From: Pestalotiopsis fici W106-1
Taxonomy: Eukaryota; Ascomycota; Sordariomycetes; Amphisphaeriales; Sporocadaceae
Reading direction: 5' to 3'
Length of the DNA stretch: 64,000 bases
NCBI RefSeq assembly: GCF_000516985.1
Contig: NW_006917098.1
Coordinates: forward strand, 2,356,001 to 2,420,000
The translations under genes were made by a program, and so were the position numbers. The notes beneath the pieces were generated by a model. The model searched no databases. It worked only from the letters and a program-made list of their open reading frames with translations, and was not told where the DNA came from. Shown piece after piece: positions 45,174 to 58,845 of this stretch; position 1 is the stretch's first letter, and every line of letters begins with the position of its first letter.

Positions 45174-45193
45174 GTCTGTCTGTCTGTCTGTCT
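45174..45193. repeat. Microsatellite (GTCT)5
   Basis: Five exact GTCT units in the gap upstream of the Chs7-family gene. Confidence 0.9.
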
Positions 45194-45929
45194 CGTCGAG
45201 GCCCGGCTGCTTCGACCAGCCATACGTACATGTGCATACAGGTAACCAACCAGGGTTTAGAGAAGCAATTTCATAGCCGGATCGTAGCGCGTTACCGATG
45301 CCGTTAGTGTCCCGTCCAACACTGTAACCAATTGTGCATGCATCCTTGCCCAGTACCATAGTACTACTGACCAGCACAAGCGTCCGGCGCATCACCTCGA
45401 ACGGGGTGGCCTTTTTTCCAGCCTCTGGGCGAGGTCAGGGACACAATACGAGTGGCTGGCCTTGGAGGATAGCAGTAATGGGGATTGACTCAAGGAAGCG
45501 CAAAGGAAGGGGTCCCCCTGGAGCGAGGGACATGCTAAGGCCAGTAGTTATTTTAATTGCTGACTCCACCCGCACCCTCTTGTCTTGTCCAGTTCTGTCG
45601 AACGGCAATAGCCTGCCCAGCATTGTAACTTTTTTTTCGCTGTTTATGCGCTTGTCTTGATTCTTGCTGAGCCCTGTCCTTCCTGTCCGTCCCTGGACGA
45701 ATCAATGGTAGGGGAAATTGCCAGGCCCAGCTCACCACCCTTCATGCCTAGTTGGCACCACTGGCACCAATCCATACAATAGGTACCTTCTACTGTAGCT
45801 TTTCCGTCTCCAAGTCACCACAACAACCGCCCAGCCTCGAGAGTGAAACCTGCTTCCGAGCTTTTTTTTCCCCCTACCCTACCCTTTCATTTCTCTCTTC
45901 CCATCCTGTGGCTCCAGAAAAGTATTCCC

Positions 45930-45959
45930 ATGCTCGCATTTCACTCCTACAGAAACTGA
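45930..45959 (+). promoter_or_regulatory. Single short uORF in the Chs7-family leader
   Basis: The only ATG that I see on the plus strand between about 45800 and the main start at 46530. It encodes nine residues (MLAFHSYRN) and a stop. Relevance depends on where transcription begins. Confidence 0.3.
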
Positions 45960-46529
45960 GCATCTCTCCATCTCTACGTATCGCCATCAATTGCTGTATT
46001 CACAAATACAAGACAAGAATATTCCAAGACACAGCCCGGGGGCAGAGCAAGACAAGCAGGCACCAACTCAGCTCGGAAGTGGCACATAGCAACTGGAACC
46101 ATCCACACTTGCGCTTCTACTGTTCTGGTGCAGACCCGCTCTTTTTTTTCAGGAACAGGAATCCATTGAGCTGCATTCAGGCAAGACACGCCAGCGCCCG
46201 ACTCTGGGACCTGCATTTTGAGCCAGCGTTCCTCTCGACAAGCTACCAAGCTTCCTTAATTCATCCTCACCGCCAAACATCGTCAATCTCTCTTCATCGT
46301 TGTTGGCGTCTCGTCGCAAGTGAAGAGCTGGCAATTACTTCCCATCGTTCGACAAGCATACCGACGACAACACGCACGCGCGCGACATTCGATCATCGTA
46401 CACGGACCGAGCCGATCAACCCCCAACTGCACGCGGTCGAAGGATCGTCGTTCAATCCACCAATTCTCAACGACAAATTACTCCGTGCTCTCGGGCGCGC
46501 TCAATTGTTGACTTGATTTGGAGGTTCCA

Positions 46530-47693
46530 ATGGGTGACACGCAGTTTGGCAATTTCGAGGTATGCTTTCAGTCTTGTGAATGCGCTGTCCAGTCAATCGC
46601 ATTATCGGCGGCTGCATGCCTGCATATTCTTGATCTGTACCAAAGGAACTAACAATGGTGCAAATAGGCGTTCTGCCGCGACTCGACCCTGCCAGTCTGC
46701 AATGTAAGTATTCATGTCCTAGCACGCCGCTTTGTCTGATTTCTAATTTGTGGCACGTAGCTGTTAACAACTACGCATAACCAAACTGGCAACTGGGGTG
46801 GTTGCGAGCTTACCGGCATTCCTTTGAGCAATGGAAGACACCTCGGAAATCTAGGATCTATCCTACTCTGTGGCATCGCCATCGTGATTTCTGTGCTACT
46901 TTTGCTGCGATCTGAAAGGAAGAAGGCTGCTGTGGGTCGAAGGTTCGTCGAGCTCGCTTCCTCACAAGCTTGCCCCATACTGACACTGTGTGCAGAGAGA
47001 TGCAACTGTTCCTCTTGGGTTATATCATCATTGAAATATGTGAAATTTTCTCGGTTGGAGAGTTTCCTTTGAACTCAACTGTTCGCATCGTATGTCCCTC
47101 CAAGGCAATGGAAACCTTGGTAGTAGCCGTGCTGACATTGATAGGCCTTTTCTGCAATTCACATTGGAATGATTATTGCAACTACATGGATTCTCATGCT
47201 TAACGCAGTGGTTGGTTTTCAAATTATCGACGACGGCACCCCGATGTCTGTTGGATTGATGGTCATCTCGGGCGCAATTCTCCTCATTGGTACCGGCTAC
47301 ATCGCTCTCGACACCGGCCTAGGCTTTACAGGTTTCTGGGCCAGCAGTTACGATGCACCAAACCGCAATATTGCGCTCTATGTCCTGTATCAGCTTGTGC
47401 CTCTGATCTTTCTCGTCGCCTTCTTTGTTCTCGAGAGTGTATTGGTCTTGAGAATTCTCGGCGAGGTACGCCCTATGGCTTACCTTGCCGCCGCAGCTGT
47501 TCTATTCGCGTTGGGCCAGATTTTCAACTACACCATCAGCCCGCACATTTGCAACGGCACTTCCGGAAAGATTGACGGAGCTCTGTTTGAAACGCTTTTC
47601 ACGCTCCTCTCTGTTGTCATGGTCTGGATCTTCTGGTCGAGTATTACCGAGGACGACTGGCCCATCACCTCTGGCCCTACAGGATACCCTTAA
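46530..47693 (+). CDS. CHS7: Chs7-family chitin synthase export chaperone
   Basis: ER multi-span membrane protein; in yeast Chs7 is needed for folding and ER exit of chitin synthase Chs3. Five exons: 46530-46559, 46668-46703, 46761-46942, 46996-47089, 47145-47693, in phase, giving 296 residues. MGDTQFGNFEAFCRDSTLPV corresponds to the family start (GxFxxFCxxxxLPLC). Then come seven hydrophobic segments, with the conserved AVGRRE, NAVVGFQIIDDGTPMSV and ISPHICNGTSGKIDGALFET blocks. Exon 3 uses the rare donor GTTCGT, as does the PMT2 micro-exon. The C-terminus is short (SGPTGYP) compared with classical Chs7, so this may be the second paralogue found in filamentous fungi; distinguishing the two needs a tree. 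Confidence 0.9.
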
Positions 47694-48387
47694 TCTTTTC
47701 CCCTCTTCATTATTCGTGTCACTCATTTGAATACGGCGTTGGCGTTAATGGTTTACGGGTTCCTCTGACTCGTTGGATTGGATTCATGGATTTGCAACGG
47801 TCACGCACTTAATCGCCCTGCGAGACACATTCGCCGACCAAATACCGATCACACGCAACGACCCCTCTAAAACAATTAAATATTCCCTTCGATACACTCG
47901 TGGAAGCTCCTGGGAGCCATTTTTTTTTTAAAGCGCATGAAACCAGTTGGAGAGCTGGACCTTAGGCCGACTGCATTGTTACGACAGCATACGTGACCTA
48001 CGGGAAGGAGGAAGCATATTGAATTATACCACGCATGGGCAGGTCAGAACTCCGATGGCATATGTCGGAAGTTGTTACTTGGAGGAGAGATGGAGGAGAA
48101 AGCGAAGACGCATGATTATTTTTGAAAGTATACCCCCTCGCGCCTTTCTAGAGCCATTAATGTATATGGACCCGTACAATAGATTTAATAGTTAAAGCGA
48201 ACCCTTCCGATACCATCTGCTCGCCTCGCATCAGCGCATGTTCTGCTCCCTAGTTTTGGTCTCACTCGAGTCTACAGAACATAGGATATACCTGTCGATA
48301 TAAATTCTTTTGCGTAATATTCGTTCTCTACAATCCGATATCTCTCAAGTTCCGCTCCGGCCTCGTTCTGACACATGTCAATGGTGA
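47694..48387. other. Intergenic, convergent Chs7-family / SDR
   Basis: 694 bp of 3' flanks. No gene seen. Confidence 0.6.
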
Positions 48388-49499
48388 TCAACTCGACTCT
48401 TGAGTTGCAATCTCCACTAGCCGGCGGAAAACATCGTCTTCCCAAGGGTAATCACCCTTGATAGACGCATATGCAGGCAAAAGCACTGCCTCGTCAATTT
48501 CCTTGTACCGACCACGCCCAACATAAGTAACATGCCCATGTCTGGTTGTATCGGCCATCATGAGGATAGCCGCGCGAGCCACGACCGAAGTGGGCTGGAA
48601 CTCGACCCCGATGCGGTCCATACTGCGCTTCAAGTTTGGTACGACATTACTGTCCGTCCACGAGGGCATCAGCGTGTTGATCCTGATGGGGAGTCCAGCC
48701 GTCTTGACAAGCGTCGTCAGACCTCGTCCGAAGCCTAGCACGCCGTGCTTGGCAGTAGCTGTCGCCATCAATGATTGTCAGTCGAAAGAGATGGAATGTA
48801 TTACCCACACGTTTGGCTTTTACTTACCATAGTCTACAGCCCGGAGTCGTTGTAAACCTACCACGGATCCTGTCAGAACGATACTCCCGCTCCAACCTCC
48901 CGCCTCGTCCTGCTGCTGTCGGCGCATGTAATGTATCGCCAAGGTGGCCGTGTTCATGACACCCCATAGACCGACATCAAGGGTATCATAAGCGGGCTCC
49001 CGGGGGTCTCCGTCATGGTCCAGTTGCAAAGCCAAGTAGTCGGCGCAGGGGCCGATCCCGGCATTAGCAAAGACATGGTCCAGGCGGCCGTGATGAAGCT
49101 CCCGGGCCCGCTTGAAGAGGGCGACGAGCTCGTCCCAGACGGCCACGTTTGTTTTCACAAAGGTATATGGGGGCGAGCTGGTGTCATTGTTGTCCGACGA
49201 GACATGTCCGTCTTGCTTGAGTGGTGGTGGAGGAGGAGGAGGCTGTATGTCGCCATTGATGACGGATGCGCCTAGCAAAAGCAGTTTTTCCACCGTGGCT
49301 AGACCGATGCCGCTGGAACCACCTGTGAGAGGGACAGTCAAATGTGAGTTCATTCAATTGCAGACTCTCTTTCAAACAGAGTGGGTGAGACTAAAGTGAG
49401 ACCAAGACATGAAAAAAAAAAAAAAAACATACCGGTAACTATCACCACTTTGCCTTTTAGGCCGGTCAGATCCTGGTCATTGATCACAAACTCGGACAT
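48388..49499 (-). CDS. Short-chain dehydrogenase/reductase
   Basis: NAD(P)-dependent oxidoreductase of the classical SDR family. Three exons: 49433-49499, 48828-49322, 48388-48758, giving 310 residues. Seen: the glycine-rich cofactor motif VTGGSSGIG at the exon 1/2 join (about residues 20-28), NAGIG, catalytic Ser175 (LTGSVVGLQ) and Tyr187-x3-Lys191 (YATAK, split by intron 2). An acidic residue at the end of beta-2 (NGDIQ) points to NAD(H). The layout resembles fungal 15-hydroxyprostaglandin dehydrogenase-like SDRs, but the substrate is unknown. Odd: a run of seven prolines follows beta-2, and the 110-nt intron 1 carries a T16 tract right after its donor GTATG. Confidence 0.92.
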
Positions 49500-51809
49500 A
49501 CTTGTCTCACTAAGGGCTCTACTGTGAAGTCGACGAAGAATGGACTGTTTTTCTCATAACAGCAGGCTATGGACGTCGGTATGGGGGAGCATCAATTTCA
49601 ATTGATTGTTTAAATGAAAGCCAGACTTTGTCGGAATGTAAACATTTTCTCCTGTGCCGTTATCATGGCGGCCCGAGATCGAACCTTAACGGATGTGCTT
49701 ATCAGTGTCCAGCATAATTTGTTTTCAGTTAATGGGTTCTAATATGATAATATTTAAATGTGCTATTACGCAACACAGATTGTTTCCAATGACTATAGGG
49801 GGCTACTTACACGGACTTAGTGCCTAGGCTGGTCAATCTAGACATGTTGGAAGTTCAGAACATGACTTGCGTCAATTATCTCGAAATGAGTTTCAGTCAA
49901 TAATAGGGGTCTCTTTGTAAATTACCATTAGGTTTGATTTTTCGGAACGCTCTTGAAGGTCAACAAGGTTTAGGGGATGTCCGCCTTGTGCTGGGGCCCG
50001 TACATATAGAGAGAAGTAGGTAGCTCAAGAAAGATTTCGGGAACACGTCATTAATTAAATTATGATCTGATCTCTCTCGAGATGAGCCATTTTGTATTTC
50101 ATTGATACATTTCAAGATGAGGAATACCTGCGGAATTACCTATTAGGCAAGGTTCATGGAAGCAATATTTCATGGTAGGCGTGGGACGTTTTGAGAAGTC
50201 AATAAAAGCTTTTGAGACCGGAGAAGTATTGTCATGTCAGTTTCAACTGAGAGAAGCCCGGCAGTACACCCCTACAATATATGCAGACAAAAGAGTAGAG
50301 CATGACAGCGATCAATAAGATTAACCAGACCAACATAACATATAGAAAACCGGTCGTGAAACTAGACTTGCCGTCGAAGTTCAATACTTCACTTGAGAGA
50401 TACGCATTGTATAAATGAGCTGTGGTGGGAATATTGCCAATGAAGTAACAGCACTGTACTCTGTAGGTAGCAGACTACATTAGAGCCTCATGTTTGTGGG
50501 CAAAGAGGTTCGTAGGTAGGTAGTTCCTGGATACCTATCAAAGTCGTTGATATCCCGTGGTTACTTTGCACTTACTGTCATGAAAAACATTCATGAAAGA
50601 AATGGCTCGGGGCATGTTGAGTAGATGCACAGAATCAATAGTCGAGTTTTATTTTAAGATCAGGCTCGTCCCAAAAATGCAAATGCAGTGCGACTCTCGA
50701 GGTTCCTGCATGGCGGTTGGGTTGGTAGCTGGTAGGTAGCAGATGTGGGAAAAGACCATCGAGGCAGCCGGAATGGTCGGACAGCCAATAATAGTGGGCT
50801 CGAGTATCGCCTCCAGCCTCTTCGTTGGTCCACCACCCACAGCGGGCCGCATCGTTTGGAACGAATGGAAGCAAAGGGACAGACAGACATGCTGGTTTGA
50901 CATGCCAGATGCATCTTGCCGTTTTGCGAACCCTTCCGGGTGTGTGTGAGAGAGAGGTATGTATGAGTATGCGTGATCGGCACAAAGCAGCAGCAGCACA
51001 GCCACTGGTGATTACACTGCGAACAGTAGCACACATGGAAAGGAAGCATCTGGAACGAGCCTTGGAAACGGACTTGCGTATTCCATAGTGCGGGTCCCTT
51101 TCCACAGCACGACTTACTTAGTGTACACGCATTGCATCAGACAAGCCTGCACCGGGTTGGTTACCTCCGGCCGCAGCGAAACCCGAACAAGAACTCAGAG
51201 TGGCGGTTTTAGGATCCCCTACGCTGGATACGCCTGGATAATGTACCAACCCAAGCGTTTGGTCACTCCAATATGCGCTCGTGCTTGCGTCGACTCGAGA
51301 GGCTGTGCAGGTCATTCATTCACTTTTGGTTGGCCAAGCCATACGTGCCTGGTCTTTGCCCATGCGTACAATGCTAAGTACATTAGGTAGGTACCAATTA
51401 CGTGAGTGACTACTAGGCTGGCATCTCGCACTTTTAAGCATATCCGCGACCTTCTCCATCGCCGCAACTCTGTCTTCTTTAGTATTTATTGACGAACATT
51501 GAACACTTTCCTCACGTTCTCGCCATATTTGACGCCTCCCATAGTCTATTACTCTAATTCCTCTAACACCTGAATTCTGTCCCTTGTCTTGGGTCCGAAA
51601 CACAATACTACTACTCCTACCCCTCATTGCCACCATACAATCGTCTAACCGTCAGCCAAAAACCCCACACCTACTACTACTAGTACTTGACAAGCTTCCC
51701 GAAGGATCAAACTCGCAGCGTCGGAACTTGATCTAGTAGATATCGTTTTCAACTTGACGACAGCCGCGAAAACAACAAAAGAACACCAGAAATCACACAT
51801 TCCACACGT
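49500..51809. other. 2.3 kb divergent spacer SDR / WW protein
   Basis: AT-rich between about 49700 and 50640, with GTAGGTAGGTAG words at about 50511 and 50732. The rest is CT-rich leader of the WW-domain gene. No gene found. A tRNA-like B-box match at 49683-49695 (minus) lacks pairing arms. Confidence 0.55.
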
Positions 51810-52884
51810 ATGGCAGACTTCGACGCACCCTCTGGCCCTCCGCCTCCCAAGGTCCCCGAGGGCTGGGTCGCCCGCTGGAACGACCAGTACAAGGAGTGGT
51901 AAGTACCTCACCATCAGCAACCAATACTCGGAACTGTGACCCACCCCGTCGATCATCTTGCGTGCGTCATTCAGCGCAGCGCAAGTACGAAGAAACACTC
52001 AGTGTAGACAACAGCCGACTGACTGATGCCATCTTTCCAGGTTCTACGTCAACACATTTACCAAGAAGTCACAATGGGAGAAGCCCACAGCCCCTGCCGT
52101 CAATCCCAATGACGACTCACCAGCTGGCCCGCCTCCGGGCTACACACCGGGTGGCGGCCCCACGCCCTCGGATGCAAAGACCAACCCGTTCCATGCAAAC
52201 GACGCCTCGAGAGGCAATGGCGGTCCGTCGCATAGCGAGAGCGAAGATGAGGCCCTGGCGCGCAGACTCCAGGAGGAGGAGAATGCTCGCGCCGGCGGTA
52301 GCGGTGCTGCCGCATCGTACTTGAATGCTGCGCCGACCCCACCACAGAGCCACTCGCCATATCCGGAACAGCTTCCGCCGCGGCCGGGCGATGTCAGAGG
52401 CAGCGGCAGCGGCAGCGGTGGCGACAAGGCCAAGGGCTTCCTAGGCAAGCTGTTTGGAAGCGGCAAGAACAAGTACTCTGGAGGCGGTGGCAGCTCTTAC
52501 GGCGGATATCCTCAGCAGCAGCAGCAATATGGCGGCTATGGCGGTCCGCCCCAGCAGGGTTACTACAATGGCCCTCCTCAGCAGCAGGGCTACTATCCTC
52601 AGCAACAACAGGGTGGCTACTACGGCGGCCCACAGCAAGGCTACGGAGGCTATCCCCAGCAGGGTGGCTATGGTGGTTACCAGCAGCGTCCGCAGAAGAG
52701 CAGCGGCGGAGGTATGGGCATGGCCGGTGGCGCTGCCCTAGGTCTTGGTGCCGGTGTGCTCGGCGGAGCCCTCATTGCACACGAGATTGATGAAGCGCAG
52801 GAAGACGCATATCAAGATGGCTATAATGATGGTCAGGACGGTGATGATTTTGGAGGTGGTGACGACTTTGGAGGCGACTTTTAA
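51810..52884 (+). CDS. WW-domain protein with Gly/Gln/Tyr-rich region and glycine zipper
   Basis: Two exons, 51810-51898 and 52041-52884, give 310 residues. The WW domain is PEGWVARWNDQYKEWFYVNT followed by FTKKSQWEKP (residues 16-45), and the intron falls inside its second Trp codon. After a Pro/Asn/Ser linker comes an acidic ALARRLQEEE helix, then about 80 residues of repeated GGY/PQQ units (prion-like composition), then a glycine-zipper hydrophobic stretch (GMGMAGGAALGLGAGVLGGA) and an acidic Gly/Asp tail. The order resembles yeast Wwm1, which binds the metacaspase and PPxY-type ligands; that assignment is tentative. The WW domain implies binding to proline motifs and the tail suggests self-association or membrane contact. 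Confidence 0.88.
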
Positions 52885-53231
52885 AAGGGCTGTGGCCTTT
52901 TAAGGCTCGGCATCATGACCATGATACGATTTTGCAGATGAATTGCTGCTTTTCATGTTTTGAGTCGGCATCTGACTTTTTGATAGACTTGCAAAAAGGT
53001 CAACGTCAATACTACGTATAAGAGACGGACCAGGATATACCGGTTCGCTGAAGGTAAATACTTCATAATTCAGATTCATCGAATCAATCCACAGTTTCTG
53101 CGAATGCATGACATAATTCAAGTATAAATGAATCATCTATTTCTGATGCCATACAATGTAGCCTTGGGAACGAACCTATCGACTCTAGTGTCTCTGCGAA
53201 TAATATCCAGTCAAATCAGTGTTGAGCGGAC
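52885..53231. other. Intergenic, convergent WW protein / EMC7
   Basis: 347 bp of 3' flanks. AAAAGGGC and GGCCTTTT near 52885-52901 form a small inverted repeat just after the WW-protein stop codon. Confidence 0.5.
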
Positions 53232-54194
53232 CTATCTCTTCCCGCCCTTCTTACCCCCATTTCCAGAGCTGCCCTCGTTATTATTGTTGTTGTTAGAGCC
53301 CGCCATGAATGAGGCCATGTCAAAGCTGCTCATTGGGTTGCCACCGCTGGAGCCGCCACCCATGATGCTGCTCATTGGGTTCTTCTTTTGCTGCTCTTCC
53401 CACTCTGCGCGCATCTCGGGGTCCACTATTGGTGATGTATGTCAGTTCCATGGTCTTTTTTTCCTCTCCAATCTGTAAAACAGAGGCAGGTATTAAGGGA
53501 GAAACTCACTATTCTCGACCAGCTTTGGCATGCCAAAGAAGATACCCATGCTGGCCAGACCCATGAGAATCATGGGGTTCTTGAGAATGGTCAAGATCGA
53601 GACTGTAACCAAGCGGAACATTGTTAGCACTCAACCTCTCGATCCAAGGTAGAAGAGGAATCAAGGAAAGAATAACTCACACTTTCCCCTCTCCTGAAAG
53701 AAGACCTTCTTGCCGAGACAGCGGACCGCAAAAGAAGGTCCAGAGGCCGCCTTTCCTCCACCACCTCCCGTATTAAGGACCTCTTCGCCCTTGTTCCCCC
53801 ACTCGTTGCCGCGGTACGTCTCCCAGACCTTGACGACCGGACCTCCATTGGCATCAGCAGCAGCCGCAGGTTCCAGGACGTCGACGCGGAGCGGGACGAA
53901 CCCGTAGGCGGCGCTGTGCACGTCGGCCAGGTACGAGCCGGGCGTGACGTTGTGAAAGACAAACGTGTTGGACACGGTCAAGGGCGCGGCGCGGCGCGGG
54001 TGGCCCAGCGCCGTCAGCGTCGCGTGCGTCGAGGCGGGCAGGACGTGCGGGTTGGGCAGGTGCTGCGCCGGCGGGACCGTGAGGGTGAGCGAGACGGTGC
54101 CGATGTTGTCGGCGGAGGAAGAAGAGGAGGACGAGGCCAGGCCCCCCAAGGCTGGGAGGAGGGCGCTCAGGAGCGCTGGGAGGGTTAGGCGCAT
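53232..54194 (-). CDS. EMC7: ER membrane protein complex subunit 7
   Basis: Luminal beta-sandwich subunit of the EMC insertase. Three exons: 53681-54194, 53510-53602, 53232-53425, giving 266 residues. A signal peptide (MRLTLPALLSALLPALGGLA) is followed by a Ser run. Next comes the beta-sandwich (about 30-150), including FVFHNVTPGSYLADVHSAAY, the signature region of the family. A membrane segment FSILTILKNPMILMGLASMG leads into IFFGMPKLVENMDPEMRAEW and a cytosolic tail that is rich in Asn, Gly, Ser and Lys. The second exon (93 nt) holds nearly the whole membrane helix. Exon 1 is unusually GC-rich, which opens long frames on the other strand. Confidence 0.93.
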
Positions 54195-54784
54195 CGCGAA
54201 TGAGACTTTTTTCCCCCAAATTTTATTGGATTTGATTCAATGTGTTTCGCGTCTGGGTTGGGATGGGAGGAAAGTTGCGGGAGACGGAATTGTCGAGGTG
54301 GGAGGGTTTCGCAAGGAAGAGCTGTTCACATTTGGCGTATAGCAAATGGTTAGGTCCTGTCCAGGTTGCTGCTCCATAGAACGAATTGGATTGGATTGCT
54401 GACGTTTTTGGGAGGTGGCTGCTCGGTAAGCTCCGCTAACACCGACTTACAACTCACCAACTCACCTTGGGTTAACAAATTGACTCCTTCTCCCTCATTA
54501 CCGATAGAATAACAATTCCTCAATCTTTACAAATCCTCTCAATTTATTTACTTTAAATACACTTCAAGTCCTTATATAGAGACTCGAGTCATTTTCCCGG
54601 GTCGAATTCCCAAGTCTTTTGCCGGTGCTAAGATCTCAACATGGCCAAATATAGATATATGTCCATTGCGTTCAATCTACGAGTTGCTGGTTTGGTGAGC
54701 CGCACAACAGGACTCATCGAACAAGATATTTTCTGAATACATTTCATCTTGTTTAATTTGCTATTGAATTACAAATATGGTATT
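54195..54784. other. Intergenic: EMC7 promoter and sulfhydrylase 3' flank
   Basis: 590 bp, AT-rich from 54480 onward. No gene seen. Confidence 0.6.
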
Positions 54785-56400
<1,616 letters not shown>

Positions 56401-58108
56401 TTTGGGACCTCGAGCTGACGATTGTATGGGGATATCTGGATGAAAGGTTGGGAAGACGTGGCGTCGGGGAGGTGATATATGGTGAGTAAGATCGGAAACT
56501 GGACAGCCGTCGGACACGAGAAGAACCTAAGAGCACAAGAACACAATCACATCATGGGAACAAAGACCAGGGGATCGTCTAAACTAATATACTTTGAGAA
56601 ATTGCTCAGCAAGTCTTTCCTTTTTTCCCAATGCCCTTTCTTTCCTGCGATCTTTCCCCCCCAAAATGACCCCCCTTCCGCTCAGCCAACAAATGGTCTG
56701 CCCCAATTCACGAATAGCGTGTCGACCTGCATCATCAATAACGTGCTCCGATTGGGGAAGTGGGGTCAAGAATGCCAGTCGTTAGATGGATTGCGTGCTC
56801 GAGGGGATTCCCCCTCTCACCCCATCCCCGAAAAAAAGGTCAACTAGGTAATCCAGAAGAGATTCCTACCGAGATCGGTAAAACCTTGTGTTTTTTCCCT
56901 CCAAGATGCTCCTTTGCGATTGTCGAGGGCCGATGAAATCCGTAGACTATGCTGCCTGTCAAACGTTGAAGTAGAGTCTGACAAGAGCTAGTTCGTTATA
57001 CTCTACAGTAGTGCTCCACATTCCTCTACCTAGGACACAATAATGCGTTCCTGGTTAGCATCACCCATTTGCCAACCTCAGTCTGTGGCGAGGGTCTGTA
57101 TGAACCCTTGCCAAAGTCCATTCTGCCAATGCCGTCTCGGATGTTCGTGACCGATAAAACAGGCTGGCTATCGGCCACTCTTGTCCGTTTTGGTCATGTG
57201 GGTGAACTCGGCATTTGAAAATCTAGGTAGATGGTTAGTGTACCACTTTCAGATTCAATACTTAGATCATTTGATGACGACTTGACACCTAAATGCTGAC
57301 AGCTATCATTCCATGTGTTTGGATACATGGTTCTTTGCCTTCAAGCTAGGTTCGTTCTTTTTGGTAATGTCATAATTACACTTGACAGGTGCGGTAACAT
57401 GGACCCTGCAGCTGCATATATCTTCCCGCATGGGCGTCTTGAACCTTCATTATCAAAGAGACCACGGTGCAGATGTTTGTCATATAGGTGGGTATATTTC
57501 CTATGGATATCAAGTCGAGACACAACCTATGGTGCGTTCGACGGACTGATGTTACTCAGCACTACCCGCCCTCCCATAACCAACCCAAAAACCACATTGC
57601 CGTTCATTAATCTAAAAAATGGGGGTGGGCAGGCTGGTCATCTAGACGAAGCCTATGCCCAGACGGACGTGTACCCATATCATCATCACAAGTTCCGATT
57701 CCTTTCCTCACTACTCCCCGCAGTGATACTCTTCCAATGCTGTTTCTGTTTCTCTGTTTTGTTCGGCCCGCAAGTATTGTCATTTATTTCCAACATTTTC
57801 TCCCTCGCCCCCTTGATTGCAAAAAAAGACAAGCAAGGCAACCCAAATAAAAATAAAAGACAAGTTTGATCCCAATACGCGAAATATCTTCACATGCCAC
57901 ACTCATAGCTTCATCGTGGCAATCGTCAGCCGCCGCCTGTCAAAGGTTGACAAGAGGGGGCTCTTCTTGGGCAGGCTGCCATCGAATGAAGGCCGATATT
58001 CATAAGGGCTGAGCGGGATGTCCGTATAGTTGGAATAGGCGCAGCTGCGAATGCCTTCGTCCTCCTTTTTGGAAGACGGCAGCACCCCGACGACAAGGTC
58101 GGGGACGC
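56401..58108. other. Intergenic: sulfhydrylase promoter and MARVEL 3' flank
   Basis: 1.7 kb with CT- and A-rich runs (56610-56680, 57820-57870). Open frames here begin with non-ATG codons or are short. No gene supported. Confidence 0.55.
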
Positions 58109-58751
58109 TTAGGGCAGCTGGGCCTCCTTCATTTGCGAGCCGCCGACGGGGGCTGAGCTGCTGGCACCGCCGCGGCGGCGCAAGTTGAACCCCCCCTTCA
58201 TGGCATCGCGGACGGAGAAGACGGCCGTGCCGGTCCAGGCCAGAAACTCCATGGCACCAAAGGCCACGTCGGCGCGGGCTGAGCCGCACACGCTTCCGCG
58301 GCAGAAGAGGAGCTTGCTGATGAAGACGGAGAGGGCAATGAAGCCGGCAAAGTAGAAGAGAGCGTTGAGCAGTTCCACAGCAACAACGGCCATGGGGTGG
58401 ACAACTGTGGAATAGCATTAGTACATTCTGCTTCGATTTTGCAATCAAGAGACTAGTTTCCCCCAACTTACTCTTTGGCATGGCTCTCGGCGCAACTTCG
58501 AGGTAGACGACCGACAAAATGGTGAAGAGGGAGCAGAATAGTAGCCAGTCAATCTGCGACGGCGAGGCAGTCAGGGTATCGGCATTGTACCAGTGGGCAA
58601 CTAAAAGGGACAACAAGTCAGTCAAAAACGAGACCACGCCAATTTATCTAGCCACCAGACTCATCAACTCACCATAGGCAGACAGTCCCAAGACAATAAA
58701 GCCGAAAAGGAGCTGAACGGCCCGCAGACCGAGAATGACCATCGAAGGCAT
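58109..58751 (-). CDS. MARVEL-domain membrane protein
   Basis: Three exons, 58673-58751, 58472-58600, 58109-58404, give 167 residues. Four hydrophobic segments are seen: VILGLRAVQLLFGFIVLGLS; IDWLLFCSLFTILSVVYLEV; VVAVELLNALFYFAGFIALS; and ADVAFGAMEFLAWTGTAVFS. The tail is basic and Gly/Ser-rich. The first-helix pattern (RxxQxxF..I..GL) and the spacing fit fungal MARVEL proteins, which sit in plasma-membrane or vesicle domains (compare Nce102 and its relatives). The specific role is unknown. The two introns are clean (donors GTGAGT and GTAAGT). A (GA)10 tract lies about 95 bp 5' of the start, probably in the leader. Confidence 0.87.
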
Positions 58752-58845
58752 GTTGGATGAGTGGGAGAAGAGCGGTTGTCGGTTGGGGAAGCGAGAGTCT
58801 AGATGCGAAGTCATATACAAGACCCAAAGAAAACCAGCGCTGGAG

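Larger units (their letters stand above)
41206..46529. other. 5.3 kb gap: promoters, no placed gene
   Basis: Between the divergent MFS gene and the Chs7-family gene. Part must hold the missing first exon of the MFS gene. The 45780-46529 portion is a CT-rich, ATG-poor leader of the Chs7-family gene. Between 42000 and 44650 there are ATG frames of up to 141 codons (for example 43843-44262 minus and 44226-44651 plus) and GC-richer patches, but no recognised domain. A decayed gene is possible. Confidence 0.5.

Noticed and set aside
45752..46516. 254-codon open frame upstream of the Chs7-family gene as a separate gene
   Set aside because: It has no ATG at all, and the sequence is better explained as a CT-rich leader.
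49670..49760. tRNA gene on the minus strand, suggested by a GGTTCGATC box
   Set aside because: The T stem does not pair and no matching acceptor stem, D arm or anticodon arm is present upstream.
57315..57869. 184-codon frame between the sulfhydrylase and MARVEL genes
   Set aside because: Starts at GTG, has no family match and runs into an A-rich end typical of non-coding flank.
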